A DNA stretch of 64,000 nt from Streptococcus suis (GCA_002831545.1 CP025095.1:310001-374000); one strand, 5' to 3'; shown: positions 27,565 to 37,196, numbered from the stretch's first letter. The notes: generated by a model not told the origin, from the sequence alone. Made by a program: numbers and translations.

Positions 27565-29049
27565 ATGACACTAGTTTATCAATCAACACGCGATGCTAAA
27601 AATACTGTATCGGCTAGTCAGGCGATTTTGCAGGGCTTGGCGACAGATGGTGGTTTGTTTACACCGATTTCCATTCCAACAGTTGACTTGGATTTTTCAG
27701 TTCTCAAAGACGCTTCTTATCAAGAAGTTGCCAAGCTGATTTTGTCGGCTTTCTTGGATGATTTTACGGCAGATGAACTGGACTACTGTATCAACAATGC
27801 CTACGACAGCAAGTTTGACACGCCAGTTATTGCCCCAGTTGTTAAGCTCAACGGTCAGTACAATTTGGAACTCTTCCGAGGTTCAACCATTGCCTTTAAG
27901 GATATGGCACTGTCTATCCTGCCTTACTTGATGACAACTGCGGCTAAAAAGCATGGTTTGGAAAACGAGATTGTCATCTTGACAGCGACTTCAGGCGATA
28001 CAGGCAAGGCGGCTATGGCTGGCTTTGCGGATGTCCCAGGCACGCAAATCATTGTCTTCTACCCACGCGATGGGGTGTCTAAGGTCCAAGAATTGCAGAT
28101 GACCACGCAGACAGGGGCTAATACGCACGTGGTGGCCATTGATGGAAACTTCGACGATGCTCAAACCAACGTTAAGCAGATGTTCAACGATGAGGCCCTC
28201 CGTGCCAAATTGGTGGCTAAGAAACTCCAGTTTTCATCTGCCAACTCTATGAACATCGGCCGCTTGGTGCCACAGATTGTGTACTATGTCTATGCCTATG
28301 CTCAGCTGGTCAAGACTGGCGAGATTGCTGCGGGCGACAAGGTCAACTTCACCGTTCCAACAGGAAACTTCGGGAACATCTTGGCGGCTTATTACGCCAA
28401 GCAAATCGGTCTGCCAGTTGGCAAGCTCATCTGTGCTTCCAACGATAACAATGTCCTAACCGACTTCTTCTCGACTGGCGTTTATGACAAGAACCGTACC
28501 TTCCGCGTGACCACCAGTCCGTCCATGGACATCTTGGTGTCTTCTAACTTGGAGCGGTTGATTTTCCATCTCTTTGGCAATGACGCTGCAAAAACAGCCG
28601 AGCTCATGGAAGCCTTGAACACGGCTGGTCAGTATGATATTCAAGGAGCTGACGCGGAAATCCTCTCTCTCTTTGCTGCCGCCTTTGCGACAGAAGAAGA
28701 AACTGCTGCAGAAATCAAGCGAGTCTATGACGAGTCAGACTACATTGAAGATCCACATACGGCTGTTGCTTCAGCTGTCTATAAACAGTATGTGGAGCAA
28801 ACAGGTGACCAAACTCCGACAGTGATTGCTTCTACAGCCAGTCCTTATAAGTTCCCAGTGGTTGCGGTAGAGGCTGTGACAGGCCAGTCAGGCTTGACCG
28901 ACTTTGAAGCCCTTGCTAAACTGCATGAGATTTCAGGTGTAGCCCTGCCGCCAGCTGTGGACGGCTTGGAAACGGCACCTATTCGCCACACTACCGTTGT
29001 TGCAGCAGCAGCTATGCAGGCTGAGGTAGAACGCTATTTGGGTGTTTAA
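27565..29049 (+). CDS. thrC: Threonine synthase
   Basis: The 494-residue PLP-dependent enzyme converts O-phosphohomoserine to threonine. FRGSTIAFKDMALS carries the PLP lysine; TATSGDTGKAAMAGF and PTGNFGNILAAYYAKQ are the phosphate- and cofactor-binding loops of the family. Length and start (MTLVYQSTRDAKN) fit. The ATG at 27565 follows GAGGGA; an in-frame ATG at 27553 has no ribosome site. It is monocistronic between terminators; homoserine genes are not nearby. Confidence 0.95.
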   Translation: MTLVYQSTRDAKNTVSASQAILQGLATDGGLFTPISIPTVDLDFSVLKDASYQEVAKLILSAFLDDFTADELDYCINNAYDSKFDTPVIAPVVKLNGQYNLELFRGSTIAFKDMALSILPYLMTTAAKKHGLENEIVILTATSGDTGKAAMAGFADVPGTQIIVFYPRDGVSKVQELQMTTQTGANTHVVAIDGNFDDAQTNVKQMFNDEALRAKLVAKKLQFSSANSMNIGRLVPQIVYYVYAYAQLVKTGEIAAGDKVNFTVPTGNFGNILAAYYAKQIGLPVGKLICASNDNNVLTDFFSTGVYDKNRTFRVTTSPSMDILVSSNLERLIFHLFGNDAAKTAELMEALNTAGQYDIQGADAEILSLFAAAFATEEETAAEIKRVYDESDYIEDPHTAVASAVYKQYVEQTGDQTPTVIASTASPYKFPVVAVEAVTGQSGLTDFEALAKLHEISGVALPPAVDGLETAPIRHTTVVAAAAMQAEVERYLGV

Positions 29050-29065
29050 TCTATAAATGATTGCT

Positions 29066-29098
29066 AACAAACTGTTCAGCTGAGCAGTTTGTTTTCTT
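29066..29098 (+). terminator. thrC terminator
   Basis: AACAAACTG (29066-29074) pairs with CAGTTTGTT (29085-29093); the loop region can pair further (TCAGCTGA). A T-rich tail follows. Confidence 0.88.
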
Positions 29099-29117
29099 TG
29101 TATTGTTTAAATTAAAA

Positions 29118-29146
29118 TTTACAGACAATTCAAAGAATGGTATAAT
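29118..29146 (+). promoter_or_regulatory. Promoter of the transport operon
   Basis: TTTACA (29118-29123), a 17-base spacer and TATAAT (29141-29146) preceded by TGG. A dyad CATCAGTGTGATG (29165-29177) lies just after the likely start site and could be an operator. Confidence 0.8.
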
Positions 29147-29194
29147 AGGAGCTAGTTTGACACACATCAGTGTGATGATAAAATGAAAAAATAG

Positions 29195-30961
29195 GTGAAC
29201 TATGGCACAAGAACAGGAGAAAATCTCCAGAGAAAAGAAAAAGCCCTCTTGAAGCGGCTCAAAGAACGCATCAAGCCCAAGATGAAGCTGGTCTATTTGG
29301 CGGCCTTTCTATCCTGGGTGCAATTTTTGATGCGGATTATTTCCTTCTACCTGATTGCTAAGGGTTTTGTGACCTACTATGAGGGCGGACAGGTTGATTT
29401 AGTACGGTTTGTCCTCATCTTGCTAGGTCTCAATGCCTTTGGTTATGGTGCGGCTTTGATTGCTAAGCGTTTGCAGGGCTTGGGTTCCCAGTTTGCTCGG
29501 GATTCGCTCAAACAGTCCTTCTTCGAGGCTCTCTTGGCCAAGGACGGTCAGTTTGAGTCAAAAGCGACAGCGGCGGATGTCTTTAACATCGCCTCACAGG
29601 GGATTGATAGCCTGGATACCTACTATTCCTACTACATGGCATCTTCTCTGCGGACCCAGTTCAACTGTGCGACCGTTCTCTTGCTGGTTTTTCTGATTTT
29701 CCCGCTGGGTGCGGTCATTTTCATCTTGGCTTTGCCTCTGATTCCCATTTCTATCATCGCTATGCAGAAGCGGTCCAAGCGGATTATGAATCGCTACTGG
29801 GGCTCCTACATGGATGTGGGCAATCTTTTCCTAGACGACCTCAAGGGGCTTAATACCCTTTATTCCTATCAGGCGGATGAGACTTATGAGAAGACCTTCA
29901 ATGAGCAGGCCGAGGACTTCCGCGATGCGACCATGGAGTTGCTCAGTTTTCAGCTGCAAGCGGTGGGCTACATGGATACGGTCATGTATCTGGGGATTGG
30001 CTTGTCTGGTTTTGTGGCGGTCAATAGCCTAGCGGCAGGCAATTTGTCCCTCTTTAGTATGCTTTTCTTTGTCCTCATTGCGACGGAGTTTTTTGCACCC
30101 ATACGGGAGCAGGGCTACGGTATGCACTTGGTTATGATGAATACCAAGATGGCGGATCGCATTTTTGGTTTCTTGGACAGTATGACAGCGGAGCAGGAAA
30201 TCGATTCTGTCCATGTGCCTGCTTTTGACAGTCTAAAACTAGAAGATTTGGCCTTTGTCTACGGAGAAAAGCCAGTCCTAGAAGATATTTCTATGACCAT
30301 GACAGCTGGAAAGGTCTATGCCTTGGCAGGTGAGTCAGGGCAGGGGAAAACGACCTTGGCCCAGCTGCTCTTGGGACGCTTGCGGGCGGATAAGGGAGCT
30401 ATTTACTTAGGTGAGCAGGAGGTTTCGACTGTCAGCCAGTTGTCTCTGAATGAGCAGGTCCTCTATGTATCGGGCCAATCAACCTTACTTAACCAGTCTA
30501 TCTATGAAAATTTACGCATGGCTTGTGATTGGTCCAAGGAGGACATCTTGGCTTGGGCAGATCAGCATGGGGTCTTGCAGTTTGTTAAGCATTTGCCAGA
30601 TGGGTTGGACACGATTGTTGGTGATGATGATGCTTTCTTGTCGCCTGGTCAACGCCAGCAGGTTATCTGTGCCCGTGCGGTCTTGACCAAACGCTCCCTT
30701 TATATCTTTGACGAGGTGACCTCCAGCGTTGATCAGGACAATGAAGGTTTGATTTACGACCTCATTAACTTGGTGGCCAAGGATGCGATTGTTATTATTA
30801 TTACACATAAGATGAAGCAGGTGGAGCAGGCAGATGATATTCTCTTCTTGTCTGCGGAGGGGGCTGTGACAGGCAACCATGCCACGCTTTATCAGACTAG
30901 CTCGGCTTATGGTCAGCTGGTTAATCAACAAAGAGAATTGGAGGAAGCCGTTTATGGATAA
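29195..30961 (+). CDS. ABC half-transporter (membrane plus ATPase), N-terminus frameshifted
   Basis: The 588-residue exporter-fold protein has about six membrane segments (residues 30-300) and an ATPase domain: Walker A GESGQGKTTLA, an imperfect signature LSPGQRQQV, Walker B RSLYIFDEVTSS. The native start seems to be ATG 29202, preceded by AGGTGA, but that frame stops at 29252 after MAQEQEKISREKKKPS. One extra A in the A5 run (29238-29242) would join it to the main frame. As sequenced, only a GTG at 29195 without a good ribosome site opens the long frame. It pairs with the next gene. Confidence 0.8.
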   Translation: MNYGTRTGENLQRKEKALLKRLKERIKPKMKLVYLAAFLSWVQFLMRIISFYLIAKGFVTYYEGGQVDLVRFVLILLGLNAFGYGAALIAKRLQGLGSQFARDSLKQSFFEALLAKDGQFESKATAADVFNIASQGIDSLDTYYSYYMASSLRTQFNCATVLLLVFLIFPLGAVIFILALPLIPISIIAMQKRSKRIMNRYWGSYMDVGNLFLDDLKGLNTLYSYQADETYEKTFNEQAEDFRDATMELLSFQLQAVGYMDTVMYLGIGLSGFVAVNSLAAGNLSLFSMLFFVLIATEFFAPIREQGYGMHLVMMNTKMADRIFGFLDSMTAEQEIDSVHVPAFDSLKLEDLAFVYGEKPVLEDISMTMTAGKVYALAGESGQGKTTLAQLLLGRLRADKGAIYLGEQEVSTVSQLSLNEQVLYVSGQSTLLNQSIYENLRMACDWSKEDILAWADQHGVLQFVKHLPDGLDTIVGDDDAFLSPGQRQQVICARAVLTKRSLYIFDEVTSSVDQDNEGLIYDLINLVAKDAIVIIITHKMKQVEQADDILFLSAEGAVTGNHATLYQTSSAYGQLVNQQRELEEAVYG

Positions 30962-32616
30962 GAAAGAAATGCCAACAAGTGTGCTGATTCCGAGACTCTT
31001 GCAGTCCATGAAGCACCTCTTGCCACGGATTGCGGTGGCGGTTTGCTTTGCGGTCTTGGGACAGGTGGTGACCATTGCTATTCCAGTAACGCTGGTCTAT
31101 CTGGCTTTTGATGCCCTTACTGGCAATCCTGCTCCGCTATGGACCTTGGGAGCCCTAGTTATTCTAGCTCTTCTGCGGGGTGCTTTCCGCTATGGCGAGC
31201 ATTACTTTGGTCATTATGTGGCCTTTCATACCCTGGCGGCCTATCGTCGTTTGATTTTCGCAAAATTGCGGGCCTTGGCTCCTGGGAAATTGGACCGGCA
31301 GGACAGTGGTAGCCTGCTCAAGATGATTGGGGAGGACATTGAGGCCTTGGAGGTTTTCTTTGCCCATACTATTGCACCCATTTGTACAGGGATTCTGGTG
31401 GCTCTTGGTTTGACAGTCTATTTCGGTCTATCTAGTTGGGGGTTAGCTCTTCTAGCTTTTGTGACCTATGCCCTTTTGGCGATTGCCATTCCAAATCGTT
31501 TTGCTCAGCAGTTACAGCCCTTGCTCAAGGAGCAAAATGCCAGCCGCAAGGGTTATGTGTCCTATTTTATTGAAAGTCTCAAAAGCATGAAGGACTTGAT
31601 GCAGTTCCAGCAGACAGATGCTCGTTTTGCCAAGCTGACGCAGAAAAGCCAAGAGGTCAATGGTCAGGAGAGAAAGGTCGCTCAAACTAACTTCATGCAG
31701 TATGCCGTTTCCTTCTTGGTGGTAGGCCTGTCTATCATGGGCTTTGCCTGGCTGACCTTCGACTTGGTTGGCAGTCAGAGTTTGGACTTAGCGACAGGAG
31801 TAGCCCTGCTAGTTTCTTTCACTAGCTCCTTTGCTCCCTTCTTGGAGCTCAGCCGTCTGCCGCTTGGTTTCAAGCGGGCTATGAATGCTGGTCGCAATAT
31901 CTATGCTCTTTTGGATGAAAAAGAAGCAGAGCGAACAGGTGAGCTTGTTGAGGTCAGCATGACGGACATTGCTATTGAGCAACTGGACTTCGACTATGAC
32001 GACCGAGAAACAGAGCTTTATCGCAACCTGTCTGTCCAGTTTGAACAGGGGGGGGATTATTGGTTTGGTCGGTGAGTCCGGTGCAGGAAAATCGACTTTG
32101 ATGAAACTAATCATGCGGTGGTATGACTGGCAGCAAGGCCAAATCCGCCTGTCTGGCCTGGATAGTCGGCAGGTAGATAAGGCACATTTGCAAGGCTCTT
32201 TTGCCTATGTACCACAGGTGCCGCAAATCTTCCGCCAGACCATTCGGGAAAATCTTGTCTTGGGGCGGATGGATGTGTCAGACGAAACCATCATGGACTT
32301 GGCAGAAAAATGCCACATGAAAGAACGAATTTTGGCAGCACCGCAGGGCTTGGATACGCTAGTAGAGGCTAGTGACTTTTCAGCAGGAGAAGGGCAACGT
32401 TTGGAACTCATGCGGGCCTTGCTCAAAAATGCAGACTGCTATATCTTTGATGAGCCAACTAGTAACCTAGATTCGCTCAATGAAGCCCGCTTTATCCAAC
32501 TGGTTAAGGAACATTGTCAGGGCATGGTCTTCTTGATTTCTCATAGAAGTTCGACCATGGCCTGTGCGGATACCATTTTCCGCTTGGAAGACGGGCAATT
32601 AGTAAAGGAAAAGTAA
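30954..32616 (+). pseudogene. ABC half-transporter broken by a G8 tract
   Basis: The frame from ATG 30954 (GGAGG upstream, eight-base overlap with the preceding gene) encodes the membrane domain and the start of the ATPase, then stops at 32075 after FEQGGDYWFGR. The +1 frame continues GGIIGLVGESGAGKSTLMKL through signature SAGEGQRLELMRA and Walker B CYIFDEPTSNLD to 32616. The break is a run of eight Gs at 32048-32055 where seven would keep the frame. It is either an off-phase variable gene, a recent mutation or a sequencing error. The intact protein would have about 553 residues and pair with the upstream half-transporter. Confidence 0.85.
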
Positions 32617-33210
32617 ATGAAGAAATTACAAGTAAAAGATCTGATGGTAACAGGGGCTTTTGCTGCCCTCTACTTTGTTTGTGTGGGTCTAGGAACCTTG
32701 TTGAGCTTGGTTTTTGATCGTTCGGGTAACATGATGTATGCACCTGCTGGAGCAGCCCTTTTGGCAGGACCTGTTTATATGTTATTGGTAGCCAAGGTTG
32801 GTAAATTTGGTTCCATTAGTTTGGTGGGTGCGGTCATGGCCTGCTTCTTTTTCCTGTCAGGCTATATGACAGCGGCCTTTCTCCCAAGTTTGACCTTTGG
32901 TTTTTTGGCAGAAATGGTAGCGAAGTCAGGTCGCTATAAACAAAAATGGACCAATCTTCTTAGCTATGTCATTTTCTCTTTTGGAAACTTGGGACCTATT
33001 ATTCTTATGTGGTTCATGCGAGATGCCTATGAGGCCAATCTTTTGGCACGTGGAAAATCAGCAGAATACATCGCTCGTATCATGCTTGATTTCACTCCAG
33101 AGAATGTGCTATGGTTGTCAACGACCATTATCTTAACAGCTCTTATCAGTGGTTTGTTTGGTCAATACATGCTTCAGCGCTATTTTAAACAATCAGGTTA
33201 TCTTTCATGA
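32617..33210 (+). CDS. ECF-type substrate-binding (S) component, Trep_Strep/MptA-like family
   Basis: A 197-residue integral membrane protein with about six hydrophobic segments, starting MKKLQVKDLMVTGAFAALYF. The FAALYF/AAxxF pattern in the first helix and SGYMTAAFLPSLTFGFLAEMV are typical of the Trep_Strep group of ECF transporters. Unlike vitamin S components that share one energising module, it has its own T and A genes downstream. It starts right after the ABC gene stop and overlaps ecfT by four bases. The substrate is unknown. Confidence 0.8.
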   Translation: MKKLQVKDLMVTGAFAALYFVCVGLGTLLSLVFDRSGNMMYAPAGAALLAGPVYMLLVAKVGKFGSISLVGAVMACFFFLSGYMTAAFLPSLTFGFLAEMVAKSGRYKQKWTNLLSYVIFSFGNLGPIILMWFMRDAYEANLLARGKSAEYIARIMLDFTPENVLWLSTTIILTALISGLFGQYMLQRYFKQSGYLS

Positions 33211-33866
33211 AATTAGATGCTCGTACAAAAATTCTTCTCGTCATCTTCACTAGTTTTACCTATGGGATGAGGCTTACAATATTAGAAAATGCAGTGCTGG
33301 TCTTAGGCCTTAGCCTGCTTTTCTGGTTTTCTGGAAAGCGGAAAATGGCTATAATGAGTCCGATAGCCTATTCTATTTTTTGTCTGTTGTCCTATATTAC
33401 ATTTTTACCAGCATGGCTGACGCATTTGTTGCTTGTATTGACCTATACATGGCCTCCGCTTTTGGCAGGGCATCTATTACTGATGACGACAAGTGGTTAC
33501 GAACTCATTCATGGTTTGCGGAAATGGTACCTGCCAGAGGTATTTCTTTTGACGTTGGGAGTAATGTTTCGTTTCTTACCTGCCATTAAACAGGATGCAC
33601 GTACGATTTGTGCCTCTTTGAAGGTTAGAGGAATTTTTTTACGGAAGAGAGATGTGGTTTGTAAGCCACTCCAGTACATGGAGTTTTTCTTGGTTCCCTT
33701 GATGATGTCTCTCTTGCGAACAGCTCAGGAATTGACAGTAGCCAGTCTGACAAAAGGTTTGGCTGTATCTACGAAATCACCTGCATATATTCGGTCGTCT
33801 TGGACCGTGCTAGATTGGAGTCTTTGTTTATGTTGTCTCGGTTTTCTGATTCTCGTCCGGCTGTGA
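33207..33866 (+). CDS. ECF transporter T component
   Basis: A 219-residue EcfT-family membrane protein. The C-terminal coupling helices contain ASLKVRGIFLR and TVASLTKGLAVS, which carry the Ala-Arg-Gly type motifs that contact the ATPases. It links the S component to the ATPase and drives its toppling in the membrane. It overlaps the S gene by ATGA and runs 37 bases into the ATPase gene. Confidence 0.85.
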   Translation: MKLDARTKILLVIFTSFTYGMRLTILENAVLVLGLSLLFWFSGKRKMAIMSPIAYSIFCLLSYITFLPAWLTHLLLVLTYTWPPLLAGHLLLMTTSGYELIHGLRKWYLPEVFLLTLGVMFRFLPAIKQDARTICASLKVRGIFLRKRDVVCKPLQYMEFFLVPLMMSLLRTAQELTVASLTKGLAVSTKSPAYIRSSWTVLDWSLCLCCLGFLILVRL

Positions 33867-35266
33867 CGGTAAAAAATGTAGCATTAACTTATTCAGGAGC
33901 AGATAAACCAGCCTTGCAGATAGAGGATCTGACCATTCCAGAAGGCCAGTGTGTTGTTTTATGTGGGGAGAGTGGCTCTGGGAAGTCTAGTTTTCTCAAG
34001 GTGTTAAATGGTTTGACGCCAGAATATTATCCTGCTCAGCTTTCGGGACAAATTTTCTTAGGGGACTTGGATTTACAAAAATCTAGTCTGGAAGAAATAT
34101 CTCGGCACATTGCTTCAGTCTTTCAGCATCCGTCTACTCAATTTTTTCATAGTCAGGTCTTGCAGGAATTGGTCTTCCCTTGTGAAAATCAGGGTTTGTC
34201 AAGAGAAGAAATCGAGAATCGCCTGGCTTGGGTTATGGAATTATTTGGTTTGGCTTCTCTTAGTCAGCGAACGATTTCCAGTCTATCAGGTGGTCAGCAA
34301 CAACGTCTAGCCTTGGCCGTTGCAGCTATGCAAGGGACAGATGTCTTGGTTTTAGATGAGCCGACTGCCAACCTAGATCAGGAAGGGATTGTGATTGTAG
34401 AGGACATCTTGAAAACTTTAAAAAGCCAAGGCAAGACCATTATTATTGCCGAGCATAGACTGTCTTATCTCAGTCAATTGGCAGATCGCTATTTATATTT
34501 TCAAGATGGGCAAGTGGTGACGGATTATCTAGCAGATGAGTTTTTAAGTCGGACAGAAGAGTGCCGTCAGGATATGGGCTTGCGTTGCTATGATTCGGCA
34601 CCTTATGGACGAGCAATAGCAGAGCGAGCCAGTCAGTTTGTCAGTGATGAGCAAGGTTTGCTTGTTGAGAATTTGTCTGTCAGCCAGTCAGGAAACCTTC
34701 TATACCAGATTGAAAAACTCTGCTTGGCACCAGGTCAGGTGGTTGGTCTGGTTGGTCCTAATGGCTCTGGCAAGACGAGTTTGGCTCAATTTTTGGTTGG
34801 TCTGGCAGATGATAAGAAGGCTAGGATTTCTTGGCAGGGGCAGTCCTTGACCAGTCGCCAACGCCTTGAAAAAACAGCCTTTGTCATGCAGGAGGTCCGT
34901 CTGCAACTCTTTTCTGAAACAGTTGCTAGGGAACTAACCTTGGGTCAAAAAGATGAGAAAATTGATGAGGATTTGGTCAGCCGTTTTCGCTTGGAGGACT
35001 TGCTGGATAGGCACCCAGTCAGTTTGTCGGGTGGTGAGCAGCAACGCTTGATGATGGTGGCTAGCTTATTGGCGGACAAGGAGATTCTTGTCTTTGATGA
35101 GCCAACTAGCGGTTTGGATTTAAGACAGATGCAGGAAGTAGGCAGGGCTCTTCTTGAAGTAAAAAAGAAAAATAAATTAGTGCTATTGATTTCCCATGAC
35201 GAAGAACTCTTGGAGCTGGTTTGTGATAAAATAGTGGATATCAAACAGTTGAGATGGGGAGTATGA
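33830..35266 (+). CDS. ECF transporter duplicated ATPase (fused EcfA-type)
   Basis: The 478-residue protein holds two ABC ATPase domains. Domain 1 has GESGSGKSS, LSGGQQQRLALA and VLVLDEPTANLD. Domain 2, from about residue 275, has GPNGSGKTS, LSGGEQQRLMMV and ILVFDEPTSGLD. One polypeptide therefore replaces the EcfA1/A2 pair. I chose ATG 33830 because GGAG lies nine bases upstream; the longer open frame begins at a TTG inside ecfT. Confidence 0.9.
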   Translation: MLSRFSDSRPAVTVKNVALTYSGADKPALQIEDLTIPEGQCVVLCGESGSGKSSFLKVLNGLTPEYYPAQLSGQIFLGDLDLQKSSLEEISRHIASVFQHPSTQFFHSQVLQELVFPCENQGLSREEIENRLAWVMELFGLASLSQRTISSLSGGQQQRLALAVAAMQGTDVLVLDEPTANLDQEGIVIVEDILKTLKSQGKTIIIAEHRLSYLSQLADRYLYFQDGQVVTDYLADEFLSRTEECRQDMGLRCYDSAPYGRAIAERASQFVSDEQGLLVENLSVSQSGNLLYQIEKLCLAPGQVVGLVGPNGSGKTSLAQFLVGLADDKKARISWQGQSLTSRQRLEKTAFVMQEVRLQLFSETVARELTLGQKDEKIDEDLVSRFRLEDLLDRHPVSLSGGEQQRLMMVASLLADKEILVFDEPTSGLDLRQMQEVGRALLEVKKKNKLVLLISHDEELLELVCDKIVDIKQLRWGV

Positions 35267-36540
35267 ACAAACAGAGGAAAGAAATACTAAGGATTGCTTT
35301 GCCTGCCATGGCAGAAAATATTCTTCAAATGCTGATGGGGATGGTGGATTCCTATCTGGTAGCTAGTCTTGGGCTTGTTGCCCTTTCAGGAGTGTCTTTA
35401 GCTAATAATATCTTGGCGGTTTATCAGGCACTATTTATTGCTCTAGCGGCAGCTATTTCTGCACGCTTGGCTCAAATGCTGGGACAGGGTAAGACTGAGA
35501 AGGTGAGCTATCTTGCTAGTGAAGGTCTTAAAGTGACCCTATTTGTCAGCTTGGTTTTAGGGGTGGTTGCAGTTTTGGCAGGTCCGTCCTTGCTGATAGG
35601 TTTGGGAGCTGAAGTTGCTGTTGCCAAGGCAGGTGGTCTTTATCTCATCTTGGTTGGTGGAGACATTCTCTTTCTCGGTCTGATGATGAGTTTTGGGGCT
35701 ATGTTAAGGGCTTTAGGTCAGCCTCGTTTTCCTATGTATATCAGTCTGCTTTCCAATCTCCTCAACGCTCTCTTTTCGGCTTTTGCTGTTTTCGTGCTTC
35801 ATGCTGGCGTGGCTGGAGTTGCACTTGGAACAGTCTTATCACGGCTGGTAGGTTGTTTTCTGCTGTGGGCAAAGCTGTCTATCCCTTTTGAAAAATGGAC
35901 ATGGTCTTGGGATGTAGAACTCATTCGTCTTGCTTTACCAGCTACTGGGGAACGCCTGATGATGCGGGCTGGAGATGTGGTGGTTGTTGCCTTGATAACT
36001 AGCCTTGGAACAGCAGTTGTAGCAGGCAATGCTATTGGAGAAACGCTAACCCAGTTTAACTATATGCCAGCCATGAGCATTGCTACAGCAACCATTATTT
36101 TGACGGCTCAACATCGACAGGATCAGTTAGCGGTTCAAAGGATTTTTAAAACGAGTTTGCACCTATCACTCATATTTATGCTTTTGATGGCGGCAACGAC
36201 TTATTTTGCAGGTCCGTTTTTGACCAGTCTGTATTCAAGAGAGCCTCAAGTAGTTCAAGCCAGTCAGACAGTCCTACTCTATTCTATGCTCGGAGTTCCT
36301 GTTACAGCAGCTACCCTTATTTTAACTGCCTTGTGGCAGGGCTTGGGCAATGCCAAGCTACCCTTCTATGCAACTAGTTTAGGGATGTGGCTGGTCCGCA
36401 TAGGTCTTGCTTATTTGCTTGTAGGTATCTTTCAGTTGGGGTTGCAGGCCATTTGGATAGCAACCATAGTAGACAATGCCTTTCGTGCAGGACTTTTGTA
36501 TGTTCAATATAAGAGGGTAGGAAAAGTTAAAACGGATTAA
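35263..36540 (+). CDS. MATE-family efflux transporter
   Basis: The 425-residue protein has about 12 membrane segments in two related halves, with the MATE pattern MLMGMVDSYLVASLGLVALSGVSLANN near the N-terminus. It exports organic cations or other small molecules using a sodium or proton gradient. It overlaps the ATPase gene by four bases (ATGA), which is why I prefer this start to the ATG nine bases earlier. Being last in an uptake operon, it may export a metal-binding compound or protect the cell from it. Confidence 0.88.
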   Translation: MNKQRKEILRIALPAMAENILQMLMGMVDSYLVASLGLVALSGVSLANNILAVYQALFIALAAAISARLAQMLGQGKTEKVSYLASEGLKVTLFVSLVLGVVAVLAGPSLLIGLGAEVAVAKAGGLYLILVGGDILFLGLMMSFGAMLRALGQPRFPMYISLLSNLLNALFSAFAVFVLHAGVAGVALGTVLSRLVGCFLLWAKLSIPFEKWTWSWDVELIRLALPATGERLMMRAGDVVVVALITSLGTAVVAGNAIGETLTQFNYMPAMSIATATIILTAQHRQDQLAVQRIFKTSLHLSLIFMLLMAATTYFAGPFLTSLYSREPQVVQASQTVLLYSMLGVPVTAATLILTALWQGLGNAKLPFYATSLGMWLVRIGLAYLLVGIFQLGLQAIWIATIVDNAFRAGLLYVQYKRVGKVKTD

Positions 36541-36557
36541 GGAATATCTAAGAAAAC

Positions 36558-36590
36558 TTTCAGTTTCGTTTAAGTTTGTAGATATATACT
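36558..36590 (+). promoter_or_regulatory. CiaR-type promoter, copy 1
   Basis: TTTCAG-N5-TTTAAG (36558-36574), then exactly ten bases, then TATACT (36585-36590). This is the arrangement of CiaR-activated promoters (TTTAAG-N5-TTTAAG ten bases from the -10). Confidence 0.82.
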
Positions 36591-36596
36591 ATCATC

Positions 36597-36668
36597 AAGC
36601 TAGAAATAGCGAAATTCTTTTTCATATAATCTCCTAGAAGACAGTCGACTGCGGTCGGCTGTTTTCGT
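36597..36668 (+). ncRNA. CiaR-dependent small RNA (csRNA), copy 1
   Basis: The predicted start is seven bases after the -10. The RNA carries the segment TTCATATAATCTCCT (36621-36635), complementary to a Shine-Dalgarno plus AUG region. It ends in the hairpin ACAG.CGAC/GTCG.CTGT followed by TTTT. Two close relatives lie at 45634 and 45809. Size, promoter and anti-SD loop match streptococcal csRNAs, which repress translation by pairing with ribosome-binding sites. Confidence 0.8.
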
Positions 36669-36669
36669 G

Positions 36670-37196
36670 TTTCTATGTGTTTTGAAAATTTTATCCATTT
36701 ACCTGGAAATTTATGGTCGTTTAGACAATACCTTTGGTTATAGTTGTTTGAATTAGGAAAAGTCTAGCATCAAGTTATAGTGTCAGTAGCCCACTCTCAA
36801 AATAACTCTAAAATTTTCAAATTTATAAATGCAAACACGTCCTGTTTTAAATTCAATTCGTTATAATTCAATGCAAGAAAAGCTGGGCAAGACATCTATG
36901 ATAGCTCCGCCATTCTCTATTTCTAGCTCAACCTAGCTTTCGCATTTTTATGCTCGGGCTGAAACATTTCAATGAACGGTTTAACTCCACTGGATTATTT
37001 AACCTAGTTGTGCTGTACTTTGTAGAAGTGACTGGTAGCTCGTTGCCTTTTACTAAAAGTAAACTGATATTCAATGAAAATCTATAATTACCGGAGTTTA
37101 TACCTGTTTACACCAACTGAAATAATAATGTTAATGAAAACACAAAAAGCGTTTCTCCCCATTCTCTCCATTTTGGTCTCAATTTTATACTATTTG
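36670..37196. other. Long intergenic region before the adhesin
   Basis: No gene is supported. A hairpin-like pair, AAAGCTGGG (about 36880) with CCTAGCTTT (about 36936), is visible. A piece near 37073 (ATTCAATGAAAATC) resembles the end of the short repeat family at 1168/58448 in reverse. The rest looks degenerate. Confidence 0.4.
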
